This document shows, one piece after another, positions 12,882 to 21,604 of a DNA stretch of 64,000 nucleotides. The notes under the pieces were generated by a model, which saw nothing but the letters and a program-made list of their open reading frames with translations, made no database searches and was not told the DNA's origin. This DNA comes from QQUJ01 sp050287605 (GTDB lineage Bacteria; Pseudomonadota; Gammaproteobacteria; QQUJ01). The DNA is taken from the NCBI GenBank assembly GCA_050287605.1, contig JBNKCG010000082.1:1-64000 (forward strand), in the 5' to 3' direction. Each line of letters begins with the position of its first letter. Position 1 is the first letter of the stretch. The position numbers and the translations under genes are program-made.

Positions 12882-13067
12882 AGCGGTGTGACCTCAGAAA
12901 GGCGTAGAGCGTTGAGCAACGCAAAGACGCGAAGACGCCAGTGGCGCGTGTCCAGAACCGTTCGTCGTGCACCTGTCGTTCATCGAAAGTGGGTCATTTC
13001 AATGCGTGTGAAATCGGGTTCTTGGCATTGGTCGCGTTCCGGCGCCTCGGCGTTGAAGCGTGGCACG
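12882..13067 (-). other. Spacer inside the RND operon with short imperfect repeats
   Basis: This 186-bp gap separates two genes that are usually almost adjacent. It holds a purine-rich direct repeat (AACGCAAAGACGCGAAGACGC, in part, at 12917-12937) of a kind often seen as short intergenic repeats. It also has no open reading frame worth calling. It might hold an internal promoter for the pump gene. Confidence 0.4.
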
Positions 13068-14129
13068 CTACGACTGCGCCGCTTCCATGATGCGCACGGG
13101 AGCGCCGTTGCGCAGCTTCAGGTGTCCGGCGCTGACCACTTGGTCGCCTGCGGCCAGTCCGTCCACCACTTCCACGTGCACGCCCTGGCGCAGGCCGAGA
13201 GTGATGCGCGTCAGTACCGCCTTGCCGTCGCGCACCACGTAGACGTAGCTCTCTGCGCCGCGCGCGAAGATCGCCTGCTCGGGAATCAGCAACGCGTTGC
13301 TGCGCTGTTCGGTGACCAGGGTGACGCGGGCGAACAGCCCCGGACGCAGCTCACCGCGCGGGTTGGCGATGCGCGCGCGCAGCGCCACGCTGCGGCCTTC
13401 GGCGTCCACGCGCGGGTCGAGCGCATACACTTCGCCGCTGAACTGCTGATCGGCGAAGGCGTCCACGGTGACGCTGATCGCCTGGCCGGTATGGAGTTTG
13501 GCGAGAAAGGTCTCCGGTACGCGGAAATCCACCTTCACCGGGTCGATGTCTTCCAGGTTGACGATGGATTGTCCTGGCGAGAGATAGCCGCCGACGCTCA
13601 CCTGGCGCAATCCCAGTAGGCCGCTGAACGGGGCGGTGATGCGGGTCTTGTCGAGCTTGGCGCGCGCCAGGGCGAGGCGGGCGGTGGCTGCCTGCAGCGC
13701 GGCGAGGCTTTCGTCGCGCGAACGGGCGCTGCCCGAGCCTTTGCGAAACAGGTCGATGGCGCGGTCGTAGTTGCTCTTGGCCAACGCCAGGTCCGCCTCC
13801 GCCTGGTCTAACTCGGCGCGCGGAATGGAGTCGTCGAGTTTGATCAGCAGCGCACCCTCGTTTACCGCCTGACCCTCGCTGAAGCGGATCTCCGCCACGC
13901 GGCCGGCGATCTCCGGGCGGATCACCACCGCCTCGTCGGCCTGCAGTGTGCCCACCGCCGTAATGGTGGCCGATACCGGGCCCGGCGCCACCGTGGCGAT
14001 CTCCACGCTGGTGGGGGGCGGCCCTTTGGCGGCAGGCGGCTTCTTGTCGTCCGCCGCGGGACCAAGGCTGCTGAACAGCAGCGCACTGATGCCTATCAAC
14101 AAAGTGGGTAGCAGAAACCGCTGGCTCAT
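13068..14129 (-). CDS. RND efflux periplasmic adaptor (membrane fusion protein)
   Basis: A 353-residue exported adaptor of the HlyD/AcrA class. A signal sequence (LLPTLLIGISALLFSSLGPAA) precedes a barrel-sandwich half (VGTLQADEAVVIRPEIAGRVAEI, residues about 55-80). A helical hairpin (RAELDQAEADLALAKSNYDRA) follows, then the second lipoyl half (APFSGLLGLRQVSVGGYLSPG) and a beta-barrel domain. It links the RND pump to an outer-membrane channel. There is no lipobox, so it is probably tethered by an uncleaved signal or is soluble. It overlaps the TetR gene by four bases (ATGA at 14126-14129), so regulator and adaptor are translationally coupled. Confidence 0.93.
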   Translation of the reverse strand: MSQRFLLPTLLIGISALLFSSLGPAADDKKPPAAKGPPPTSVEIATVAPGPVSATITAVGTLQADEAVVIRPEIAGRVAEIRFSEGQAVNEGALLIKLDDSIPRAELDQAEADLALAKSNYDRAIDLFRKGSGSARSRDESLAALQAATARLALARAKLDKTRITAPFSGLLGLRQVSVGGYLSPGQSIVNLEDIDPVKVDFRVPETFLAKLHTGQAISVTVDAFADQQFSGEVYALDPRVDAEGRSVALRARIANPRGELRPGLFARVTLVTEQRSNALLIPEQAIFARGAESYVYVVRDGKAVLTRITLGLRQGVHVEVVDGLAAGDQVVSAGHLKLRNGAPVRIMEAAQS

Positions 14130-14782
14130 GATCGATTCGCTTGTGGGGTGGAGTGTGGCGCCCGGCGCTGGGTGAGCAGCCGGACGATGCTATCGGTGTA
14201 ACGGCTCGGGTGTTGCAGCGTTGCCGCCTCACCCAATTCGGGCAGCAGCGGGTAGAGCTGGAAGTAGATCAAATTGGCGCCCAGCAGCGCCAGGGCCGTG
14301 GGAGCGGCTTCGGCATCGGCGGGTAATACATCCGCTGCGCGCAGCGTCTCAACCGCTTCGATCACCGCGCGCATCGCCTCGCCCACCACCTCGGCTGCCA
14401 GGCGCCGCTGGGTGCCGGCCTGCGGGTCGGACAGGGCACGCAGGAACAGCCAGGTGGTGCCGGGATCATCCAACAGACTACGCAGGTGTTGCGAGGAGAA
14501 CTCGCGCAGGCCCGCGGCCGTGGTTTGCTCTTTAAGCGTGGCGAGCAGTTGGTGGAACTCCTCGGCGGCGGCCTCCAGCACGGCGCGGTAGAGCGCCTGC
14601 TTGGTGGCAAAGTGGTGAAAGACGTTGGCCTTGCTCACGTCCGCCGCGTCGGCAATCTGCTGGATCGACACGCCACTGACGCCGCGCTCGGCGAACAGCC
14701 CGCGCGCCGCGCTGAGGATACGATCGGCCCCGGCGCACCGGGCGGCACCGGCCATCGCTGCATGAGAGGGATGTGCTGACAT
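14126..14782 (-). CDS. TetR-family transcriptional regulator of the efflux operon
   Basis: A 218-residue repressor-type protein. The helix-turn-helix (VSIQQIADAADVSKANVFHHFATKQ, in part) sits near residues 30-60, followed by a helical ligand-binding domain. I start at 14782, where GGGA lies upstream; a TTG six codons further upstream would run into the operator palindrome. It is the first gene of a regulator-adaptor-pump operon, and the palindrome at 14793-14808 overlaps its leader. Autorepression relieved by a pump substrate is the natural reading. The ligand is unknown. Confidence 0.92.
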   Translation of the reverse strand: MSAHPSHAAMAGAARCAGADRILSAARGLFAERGVSGVSIQQIADAADVSKANVFHHFATKQALYRAVLEAAAEEFHQLLATLKEQTTAAGLREFSSQHLRSLLDDPGTTWLFLRALSDPQAGTQRRLAAEVVGEAMRAVIEAVETLRAADVLPADAEAAPTALALLGANLIYFQLYPLLPELGEAATLQHPSRYTDSIVRLLTQRRAPHSTPQANRS

Positions 14783-14792
14783 GTGATTCCCA

Positions 14793-14808
14793 CTGACCAA
14801 ACGGTCAG
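14793..14808. promoter_or_regulatory. Probable TetR-family operator
   Basis: A perfect inverted repeat CTGACC-N4-GGTCAG is centred ten to twenty-five bases upstream of the TetR gene start. TetR regulators typically bind such short palindromes in their own promoters. Binding here would block transcription or translation initiation of the efflux operon. Confidence 0.7.
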
Positions 14809-14897
14809 TAGCTTAGTGGTCGGGTACGGCATTCGCAAGATGCCGCGCGCTTGGCCGCGACCGGCGCGAGGGCCAATCCCATACGTCTGGACAGGGC

Positions 14898-15398
14898 TTA
14901 GTCGGGGCTCCGCGCCTTGTTCCCGTCGTCGTCTTCCGGGGGGAGCGCGAGCCCGTCTCTGTCGTCGGGTGTGCGGCCCGCCACCGATGGCGCCGGCAGT
15001 CGTGGTTTCGTGGTGGCGCGAGAGGCGGGCTGCGCGGGCGGCTGCGGGGCGAGAGGTCGGAAGTCGGATGCGCTGACGGCGCGGTCCCGGTGGCGCAAGG
15101 TTTGCGGGTTGCGCGATTCGCCGGGTTTGATCGACTGGGCGGGTGCGCCGCCGGTGACGTAGCGAGGCGGTCGCAGCGGTGTGGGCTGGCCGGGTGGTCG
15201 CTGACCTCGTTGGCCGTCACCGAAACGCAGTGCGCCTGGTTTGCCATCCAGTGTGTAGACCGGCCGCGGTTTGTTCTCTAAGAGTGGCTGCTGCGCCGCG
15301 AAGGCGTCATCGACGGGGGTCGGCTGCGCGGCGTTGAGCAGCGTAGCCGGCACCGCAAACCACAGGCCCAGCCAATACAGTGTCGTGCGTATCCGCAT
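14898..15398 (-). CDS. Hypothetical secreted Pro-rich protein
   Basis: A 166-residue protein with a signal peptide (MRIRTTLYWLGLWFAVPATLLNAA). A low-complexity mature part rich in Pro, Arg, Gln and Asp follows, with no recognisable domain. It is probably disordered in the periplasm. I start at 15398. The open frame extends 36 codons upstream, but that part overlaps the cold-shock terminator and lacks a signal peptide. No strong ribosome-binding site is visible. The gene may be real because of the well-formed signal sequence. The function is unknown. Confidence 0.5.
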   Translation of the reverse strand: MRIRTTLYWLGLWFAVPATLLNAAQPTPVDDAFAAQQPLLENKPRPVYTLDGKPGALRFGDGQRGQRPPGQPTPLRPPRYVTGGAPAQSIKPGESRNPQTLRHRDRAVSASDFRPLAPQPPAQPASRATTKPRLPAPSVAGRTPDDRDGLALPPEDDDGNKARSPD

Positions 15399-15476
15399 CG
15401 TGGATTTACCGCGAGGGAGGTAACGGTGAGTATAGCCGCAGCTTAGCTTGCGGCGGATCGGGGGGGCGGACAAGAA

Positions 15477-15499
15477 GAACCCCGCGCGAGGCGGGGTTC
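15477..15499 (-). terminator. Terminator of the cold-shock gene
   Basis: A nine-base perfect stem (GAACCCCGC / GCGGGGTTC) with a five-base loop lies 30 bases after the stop of the cold-shock gene. On the minus strand it is followed by TTCTTGT. Confidence 0.75.
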
Positions 15500-15529
15500 C
15501 CGACAATCAGGTACTGCGCGAAAGCGTGC

Positions 15530-15733
<204 letters not shown>

Positions 15734-15851
15734 AGCTATTCCTAACCAAGAAAAAAACAGGATCTAATCGTGCGGGTGTGGGGCGAGGTGTTCGGGGGTA
15801 ACACAGAGGGGACCGACCAAAACGTCCACGACCTTAATCTGCCGCACGGCA

Positions 15852-15881
15852 ACTATACGACACTCCCCATGCCGCAACCAA
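15852..15881 (-). promoter_or_regulatory. Candidate promoter of the cold-shock gene
   Basis: Reading the minus strand, TTGGTT (15881-15876) and TATAGT (15857-15852) are separated by 18 bases. This sigma-70-like pair would give a transcript with a leader of about 110 bases before the cold-shock start codon at 15733. Confidence 0.5.
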
Positions 15882-15979
15882 TTGTTTTTTGGTGCTCAAC
15901 GATCAAGGTGAGTTGATGTAGGCTAGTCGCGGTATCGCCGATTCGGGCGATGCATCAATCGGGCGGAAGGAGAAAACGG

Positions 15980-16246
15980 GTGAGCGAGGCGCTGTTTGTT
16001 CCCGGCGATGTGGTGCTGTTGCAGGGCGAGGCCTACCAGGTGCTCGAAAACTTTGGCGACAACGGCAGGGTGATTCCCTTTCCCTCGGAAGAGGTGGAGC
16101 CGTTCCTGCTGGAGTGGATGGCGGACGGCGAGCGGGCACGGCGGATCGGCAACGAACCGTTACCCGCGCCCACGCCCTGTTCGAGCGGCGAGTGCCCTAC
16201 CCAGGGCAATCCCGCGACGCTGCATTTCATTCCGCGTCCCAAATAG
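15980..16246 (+). CDS. Small conserved-looking hypothetical protein
   Basis: An 88-residue soluble protein starting at a GTG with a good AAGGAG at 15968-15972. The first half (FVPGDVVLLQGEAYQVLENFGDNGRVIPFP) looks like a small beta-barrel of the KOW or SH3 type. The C-terminal half is acidic, then has a CSSGEC motif and a Pro-rich end. The function is not recognised. It is divergent from the cold-shock gene. Confidence 0.6.
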   Translation: MSEALFVPGDVVLLQGEAYQVLENFGDNGRVIPFPSEEVEPFLLEWMADGERARRIGNEPLPAPTPCSSGECPTQGNPATLHFIPRPK

Positions 16247-16554
16247 GCCCGTGGCGGAATGCGCTGCAGCGGCGCACGCAACCCACTGCGCCGCTGCGGT
16301 TGTTCATTGCCCATCTGTAGCGTCCCGGTGCGCAACGCGCGCGCTGGCCGGATGAGCAGACGCCGGCGGTGCGATCCGCGGGGCGAGGTGCGGTGCTCTT
16401 GTAGTGCAGCACCGATCGCTTCCGGGCGGCGGATGGCGATGTTGGTCTCGCCCGCCTGTTGCACAAAGACGGACGGTCCACGCTGCTTTGCCGGATTGAT
16501 CCGCACTCCCGCCTTTCGTGCGGTAGGCGGGCAAGCGCGGGTTGTCTGTGGCGT
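16247..16554. other. Intergenic region between convergent genes, 308 bp
   Basis: This region lies between two convergent genes. The overlapping open frames on both strands are Arg/Pro/Ala-rich and lack start signals. An inverted repeat around CCGCCTTTCGTGCGGTAGGCGG near 16512-16533 could act as a weak bidirectional terminator, but no T tract follows. I see nothing else. Confidence 0.35.
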
Positions 16555-16893
16555 TTAGTATCCGCCCTTGCGGCGACTCTCCGGCAATCCCCCTATCTTC
16601 GCCGCCTGCTTGCTGGGCATGCGCGGAAACAGGTCGTAGAGGTCTTTGCTGGAGATGCTCGTTCCCCACGCACTGCCCATCGCCTTCAGGATGGTGCGCT
16701 CGTTGGGTTGGTTCTGGCCGTTGTTGAGGTACTCGTCGCGTAGGTAGCGGATGACGTCCCAGTGCTTGTCGGTCAGCTCGATCTCCTCCGTCGCGGCGAT
16801 CATTACCGCCAGGGGCTCCGACCAGTCGTTGATGTCGGCGAGATAACCGTTGGCGTCGCAGGCGATGGTGGTGCCGTTGAGCTCGTAGGGCAT
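16555..16893 (-). CDS. DsrC/TusE-family protein lacking the C-terminal redox cysteines
   Basis: A 112-residue protein of the DsrC/TusE/RspA family. The family signatures are clear: YLADINDWSEPLAVMIAA, ELTDKHWDVIRYLRDEYL, then the C-terminal arm LFPRMPSKQAAKIGGLPES. TusE passes persulfide sulfur during tRNA 2-thiolation, and DsrC carries sulfur for dissimilatory sulfite reductase. Both use a Cys at the penultimate position of the arm, and DsrC has a second Cys about ten residues earlier. Here the arm ends RRKGGY and both positions lack Cys. The only Cys is near residue 12. It therefore looks like the RspA-type branch, whose role is regulatory or unknown. The start at 16893 has AAGGAG upstream. 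Confidence 0.85.
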   Translation of the reverse strand: MPYELNGTTIACDANGYLADINDWSEPLAVMIAATEEIELTDKHWDVIRYLRDEYLNNGQNQPNERTILKAMGSAWGTSISSKDLYDLFPRMPSKQAAKIGGLPESRRKGGY

Positions 16894-17103
16894 GGATGGA
16901 TTCTCCTTGGGTGATGGCGCTGAACTCTGGGGAGTTTCAAAGTAGGCGGCGCAGCGGCGCCACACCATCTACCGGACGGCCAATACGGACTATCCCCTTT
17001 GGGGGAACGGCGCCGTCGTCTCGACGATCCGCCGGTGCCGGGGTAGAGTGTCGGTCGCTGTGCCCAAATGCCGGCGTCAACGAATCCACTTCAGGGAACC
17101 TGC

Positions 17104-18633
17104 GTGTCCACCGCCACTCACACCGTGCTCTTCACCGACCTCGCCGGCTATACGGAGAGCGTCGTGCGCGCCGACCGTAAGGGTTTGCGGCGCATCCTGC
17201 AGCAGCACGAGGAGCATGTGCGCCCCATCGTCGAGAAGTACGACGGCCGGGTGGTGAAGAATATCGGCGATTCGTTTCTGTGCCTGTTTCCCGCTGCTAC
17301 CGACGCCTTGCGCGCCGCGCTGGATATACACCACGGTCTGGCGGGTGAGACCCTGGAGCTGCGCCTGGCGCTCAACACCGGCGACGTGGAGATGATCGAC
17401 GGCGACGCCTTCGGCGAACCGGTCAATCTGGCGGCGCGCATCCTATCGCGTACCCCGCCTGGGGAGATCTGGTTCAGCAATGCGACGCGCCTGTGCATGA
17501 ACGCCTCGGAAGTACCCTGGGAACCGGTGGGTTCGTTTCGGCTCAAAGGGGTGCCCGGCGAGGTGCCCTGTTTCCGGCTGGTGCCGGAGGACCGGGTGTG
17601 GCTGCCACCGCGGGTCTCCATCGCGGCGGGGCAGGATCGCCTGATGCGTATTACCCCGGACCGCCCCGCGCCCAAACTGCCGCCCGATCCCATCATCCTG
17701 TTCCAGGGGTTCGAGCCGGGCTCCTCGCGTCTGTCCGAAGCGGTGGATGCGTTGCCGGTGCTTAGCCCGGAAGTGCTCTACCTGACGGTCTACCGGATCG
17801 GGGCCGGTGAGCGCCAGGCGTGGCTGGACGCGGGCTGCGGGTTGGTCATCGGCACCCCGTCGGCGGTGACGTATGCCCTGGAGGAGTGCGCGCGCGGCGG
17901 CCGCGATGGGGGTGGCGACGAAGGGACCCAGGCCACCATTCTGGTGAGGCGCATCGAGGAGGTGGCGTTGGAGCTGGCCTTCTGCGGCCTGGCGCTGCCC
18001 AGCGTACCGCTGGCCGAGGTGGTGGCGGGCTACCACTACGAACTGACGCCGGACGGGGATTGGGCCACGGCATCCGATCAGGCACTGTTGCGCCTCGTGG
18101 TCGCCAAAGAGGGGGTCGAGCTGCAGGCGCTACGCGGTGACATCGTCGTTGGCGGCGAGGTGTTGGCGACGGATGAAAAGCGCATGCTGGCCAAGCGCCT
18201 GGTCATCAATACGCCGGCCGGCGGCTTCGAGTTCGTTCCCCTGGCCGGGGAGTACTGCGGGGTGGTGTTGCGCGATACCGGGCTCAAGCTGGGCGTGGGA
18301 CGCGGACAGACGGTGGAGCTGGGCCGCCAGCCCAACGCCCCCGGTCTGGCGTTTCCGCGCCGCCCCGGGCAGTCGAACATCCGCTGGTGCGCCGGGAGCA
18401 AGGCGCGCCAGGCGCGCGAGCAGGATTTCAACATGGACCGTGGTCTGGCCGGGCGGCGCCAGTTCGCCTTGCGTATGGGCTACGACACCATGGAGCTGGT
18501 GCCGCTGCACCAGGAGTGCGGCACCTACGTGTTGCGTGAGGCGGAATTGGTGAAGATCGAGCATGCGGTGCCGGTACGTTTTGGCGATCACGTGGTTGCC
18601 GGCACGGCGGTGGTGGCGCTGCGCCGGCCGTGA
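17104..18633 (+). CDS. Class III adenylate/guanylate cyclase with C-terminal FHA-like domain
   Basis: A 509-residue cytoplasmic protein. Residues 1-165 are a class III nucleotide cyclase catalytic domain. The metal-binding Asp residues lie in LFTDLAGYT and NIGDSFL, and the Asn/Arg of the active site in EPVNLAARI, so it looks active. The central part (about 200-380) is unfamiliar. Residues about 390-505 resemble a degenerate FHA domain: VELGRQPNAPG, then ALRMGYDTMELVPLHQECGTYVL and VRFGDHVVAG, in the order expected for the Gly-Arg, Asn-Gly-Thr and Gly-Asp elements. I start at GTG 17104 because AGGGA precedes it; an ATG at 17068 is the alternative. A Ser/Thr kinase gene lies downstream, a natural partner for a phospho-peptide reader. 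Confidence 0.8.
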   Translation: MSTATHTVLFTDLAGYTESVVRADRKGLRRILQQHEEHVRPIVEKYDGRVVKNIGDSFLCLFPAATDALRAALDIHHGLAGETLELRLALNTGDVEMIDGDAFGEPVNLAARILSRTPPGEIWFSNATRLCMNASEVPWEPVGSFRLKGVPGEVPCFRLVPEDRVWLPPRVSIAAGQDRLMRITPDRPAPKLPPDPIILFQGFEPGSSRLSEAVDALPVLSPEVLYLTVYRIGAGERQAWLDAGCGLVIGTPSAVTYALEECARGGRDGGGDEGTQATILVRRIEEVALELAFCGLALPSVPLAEVVAGYHYELTPDGDWATASDQALLRLVVAKEGVELQALRGDIVVGGEVLATDEKRMLAKRLVINTPAGGFEFVPLAGEYCGVVLRDTGLKLGVGRGQTVELGRQPNAPGLAFPRRPGQSNIRWCAGSKARQAREQDFNMDRGLAGRRQFALRMGYDTMELVPLHQECGTYVLREAELVKIEHAVPVRFGDHVVAGTAVVALRRP

Positions 18634-19033
18634 CGCCGCGGCCTGCCACTGGCCTCTGCGGAGCGAAGCGATTATCATCGCGAAAAATGACGGCCGCTCA
18701 AACGATTAGAGCCTATCTCAATCTCCCGTTCAGGCCGCGTCGGGGGCTCACGGTCTGCAAGTGCGCTACCCGGCCAGCGGGAATCCGGGATAGGTTTTGG
18801 CCTGTGCCCGGGATGCGAAGGGGTAAGCGTCCATTCCTGATATGTCGTAATCCGTATTCTTGGGCGGTCGCCGATATCGGCGTCTGTCGGTGCGGGGCAG
18901 GGATGTCCCGCCCGCGAATCGGCTTTATATAGAGGCGGTTTGTCGCAGCCGGACGTGGCCCACTGCCGCGGTCGGTACGTTGACGAGAGCTGGATCGCTC
19001 TACTCAACCTTCTTCGGAACGGCTTTTGGACTT
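18634..19033. other. Intergenic region, 400 bp, upstream of the Ser/Thr kinase
   Basis: No convincing gene. A hypothetical upstream extension of the kinase frame through the last 170 bases has no similarity to kinases. AT-richer patches near 18840 and 18922-18932 (including TTTATATAG) may be promoter elements. I could not pair a -35. Confidence 0.4.
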
Positions 19034-21604
19034 ATGGCGATCGAGATACCCGGCTACCAGATCATTCGCGAGCTTGGCAAGGGCGGCATGGCCACCGTCT
19101 ACCTGGCGATCCAGGAGAGCTTCGGCCGCGAGGTGGCACTCAAGGTGATGTCCTCCAGCCTGTCGGCCGACCCCGATTTCCACGAGCGCTTTTTGCGCGA
19201 GGCGCAGATCGTCAGCCGCTTGGTCCATCCCAACATCGTGACCGTCTACGACATCGGCGAGCGCGACGGTCACCACTACCTCTCCATGGAGTACATCCGC
19301 GGCCGGGACCTGCGCCACAAGCGCGACCTGCTGTCGCTGCTGGAGCGGCTGCGCATCGTCAAGGAGGTGGCCCAGGCCCTCGACTACGCCAGCAAGAAGG
19401 GTTACATCCATCGCGACGTCAAGCCGGACAACATCATGCTGCGCGAGGAGGATGCCCGCGCTGTGCTGATGGATTTCGGTATCGCCCGTGCGGTGGAGGT
19501 CGACGTCAGCATGACCCAGACCGGCACCGTGGTGGGCACCCCGCAGTACATGAGCCCTGAGCAGGCGCGCGGCAGCAAGGTCGATCACCGCGCCGACCTC
19601 TACAGTCTCGGCGTGGTGCTGTTCCAGTTGCTCGCCGGCCGCGTGCCCTATCATGCCGAAACACCGGTGGCCGTGGCGCTCAAGCATATCACCGATGCGG
19701 TACCGCAGCTGCCCGCGAAACTGCATATGTTTCAGCCGGTCATCGACAAGGCGCTGGCGAAGGACCCTGAACATCGCTACCAGAGCGGCGCGGAGATGGT
19801 CGCGGCGCTGGATCGTATCGTCAGCTCCTACGAACGGGCGCTGCTGGCGCGCAAGGGCCAGAACAACGGCCTGGATCTGGATGCGGTGCCGACGGATGTC
19901 TCGCGCCACACCCCCACCCTGGAATTGCGTCCCAAACCCAACCTCAGTACCACGCACACCGGCGGTGGAGCGACCGCCATCCAGGAGGCGCTGCGGGTAC
20001 CGGCCGATTACCGGCGCTCGCAGCCGCAGGCCAAGTCGGGCGGCGGCTTGTGGCTGTGGCTGCTGGTGCTGCTGCTGGGCGGCGCCGGCGCGGCGTACTA
20101 TTTCGGTTATCTCGATCCGATGCTGGCGCGCTGGCACTACACGGCTGCCCTGGTGAGAACGCCGCCGGCCAACGTGTCTGCCGCGGCCGCACCGGCGGCG
20201 GACAACGCCACGCTCCCCGCGGTGCCTGCCGCCGAACCAGCGGCCCCGGAACCGACGCAAACCGCGGAAACCGCGCAGCCGGCGGCGCCGGCACCCGCCA
20301 CCGCGGCCGACGCTCCCGCGGCGGAGGCGACGCAAGATCTGGTCACCAAGATCGAGGCGCAGGCCCAGGAGCTGGAGGCGCGAGCGGGTAGCGATCTCAG
20401 CGTTGCGCCGCAACTGGCCCAGCTCTACCTGCTGGTGCTCTCCGACCAGCCGGATCAGCCGTGGGCCAAGCAGAGATTGGCCGCTTTGCAGCAACGGCAC
20501 CTGGAGGCCGCGCGCAGCGCCTACGCCGCTGGCGACATGAGCAAGACTCGCCAGTATCTGGAGTGGGCCGATGCCGCCTACCCGGCCGCGGTGCGGGACC
20601 CCGGTTTCCATACGCTGGGCGAACAGCTCAACCGCTCGCAGCGGGTGGACGAAATCCTCCAACAGGCCGATCGGTACCTGACCGACAACGCGCTCACCTC
20701 ACCGCCGGGCGCCAATGCGTTGGAGAGCTATCAGGCGGTGCTCGCTGAAGATCCGGACAATACCGCGGCGCGGCTGGGGATCACGCACATTGCCGAACGC
20801 TACGGTGCGCTGGCCGAGGCCCACCTCGACAAGGGCGAGTTGGACAAGGCGATGGCGATGGTCAAACGCGGCCTCAGCGTCGATCCGGAGCGCATCGAAC
20901 TCAAAGAGTTGAGCTCGCGCATCACCGCGCTGCACAGCCGTCTGCAGCAGGTGCGTGACCTGCTCGACCAGGGGCGTACGTTGCAAACCGCCGGGAAACT
21001 GATCCGGCCCAACGGTGCCAGCGCCTTCGACAGCTATCAGCGTGCGCTCAAACTGGATGCGGGAAATCGCGAGGCCGCACAGGGGCTGCGCACCGTCGAG
21101 AGGGAACTCGCGCAGCGTGTGACGGCGGAGATGGCGGCGGGCCGTTTCGATGAAGCGGCGTTGCTGCTGGGCGAAGCCCGCGAACGCTACGCGACCAGCG
21201 CCGCGCTGCTGGAGTTGCAGGGGCGTCTGGACGAAGCGCGTGAGACCGCGCAGCGCGCCGCCGCCGAAGCGAATCGCCCCAAGGTGACGCAGGTGCGCGT
21301 CAGTGGCGCCCCGTTGCAGGGACTGGGCGTCGATCAGGTGCCCGCGTTCAAGGTCGATCGCACGCTGTACATCGGGTTCGAGTATCAGAACTTTGCCCAG
21401 GAGACCACGGTGGTTCAAGCCGTGCTCTACGATGGGGCGCGTAGTATGGAAATCGCCCAGGTGGGCGTGGTGGTCACCGGCAGTGGCGGCGTCAAGTACT
21501 TCCAGATCGATCGGCCCGTGGAGGGCTTCTCGCAAGGCCGCTATATTTTGGAACTGGTGGTGGACGGCCAGCCGGTGAGCTCGCAGACCTTCCAGGCGGA
21601 ATAG
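19034..21604 (+). CDS. Transmembrane Ser/Thr protein kinase with TPR-like extracytoplasmic region
   Basis: An 856-residue PknB/Hanks-type kinase. The kinase domain (residues about 5-270) has GKGGMATVYLA, the ATP-binding Lys in VALKVM, HRDVKPDNIML, DFGIA and GTPQYMSPEQ, all intact. One membrane helix (about 338-360, LWLWLLVLLLGGAGAAYYF) separates it from a periplasmic part. That part has an Ala/Pro linker (to about 435), helical repeats resembling TPRs (about 440-760) and a beta-rich C-terminal domain (FKVDRTLYIGFEYQNFAQET onward). PASTA repeats are absent. The start at 19034 (MAIEIPGYQI) fits the kinase fold. Its neighbours are the cyclase/FHA-like gene upstream and a coiled-coil lipoprotein downstream. 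Confidence 0.92.
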   Translation: MAIEIPGYQIIRELGKGGMATVYLAIQESFGREVALKVMSSSLSADPDFHERFLREAQIVSRLVHPNIVTVYDIGERDGHHYLSMEYIRGRDLRHKRDLLSLLERLRIVKEVAQALDYASKKGYIHRDVKPDNIMLREEDARAVLMDFGIARAVEVDVSMTQTGTVVGTPQYMSPEQARGSKVDHRADLYSLGVVLFQLLAGRVPYHAETPVAVALKHITDAVPQLPAKLHMFQPVIDKALAKDPEHRYQSGAEMVAALDRIVSSYERALLARKGQNNGLDLDAVPTDVSRHTPTLELRPKPNLSTTHTGGGATAIQEALRVPADYRRSQPQAKSGGGLWLWLLVLLLGGAGAAYYFGYLDPMLARWHYTAALVRTPPANVSAAAAPAADNATLPAVPAAEPAAPEPTQTAETAQPAAPAPATAADAPAAEATQDLVTKIEAQAQELEARAGSDLSVAPQLAQLYLLVLSDQPDQPWAKQRLAALQQRHLEAARSAYAAGDMSKTRQYLEWADAAYPAAVRDPGFHTLGEQLNRSQRVDEILQQADRYLTDNALTSPPGANALESYQAVLAEDPDNTAARLGITHIAERYGALAEAHLDKGELDKAMAMVKRGLSVDPERIELKELSSRITALHSRLQQVRDLLDQGRTLQTAGKLIRPNGASAFDSYQRALKLDAGNREAAQGLRTVERELAQRVTAEMAAGRFDEAALLLGEARERYATSAALLELQGRLDEARETAQRAAAEANRPKVTQVRVSGAPLQGLGVDQVPAFKVDRTLYIGFEYQNFAQETTVVQAVLYDGARSMEIAQVGVVVTGSGGVKYFQIDRPVEGFSQGRYILELVVDGQPVSSQTFQAE

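Noticed and set aside
10168..12972. 934-codon open frame overlapping the RND pump gene in another frame
   Set aside because: An Arg/His/Pro/Ala-rich out-of-frame translation with no family signal. The pump frame is unambiguous.
16033..16506. Minus-strand 157-codon frame in the 16.3-kb gap
   Set aside because: It overlaps the small plus-strand protein that has a good ribosome-binding site. No start signal or recognisable content.
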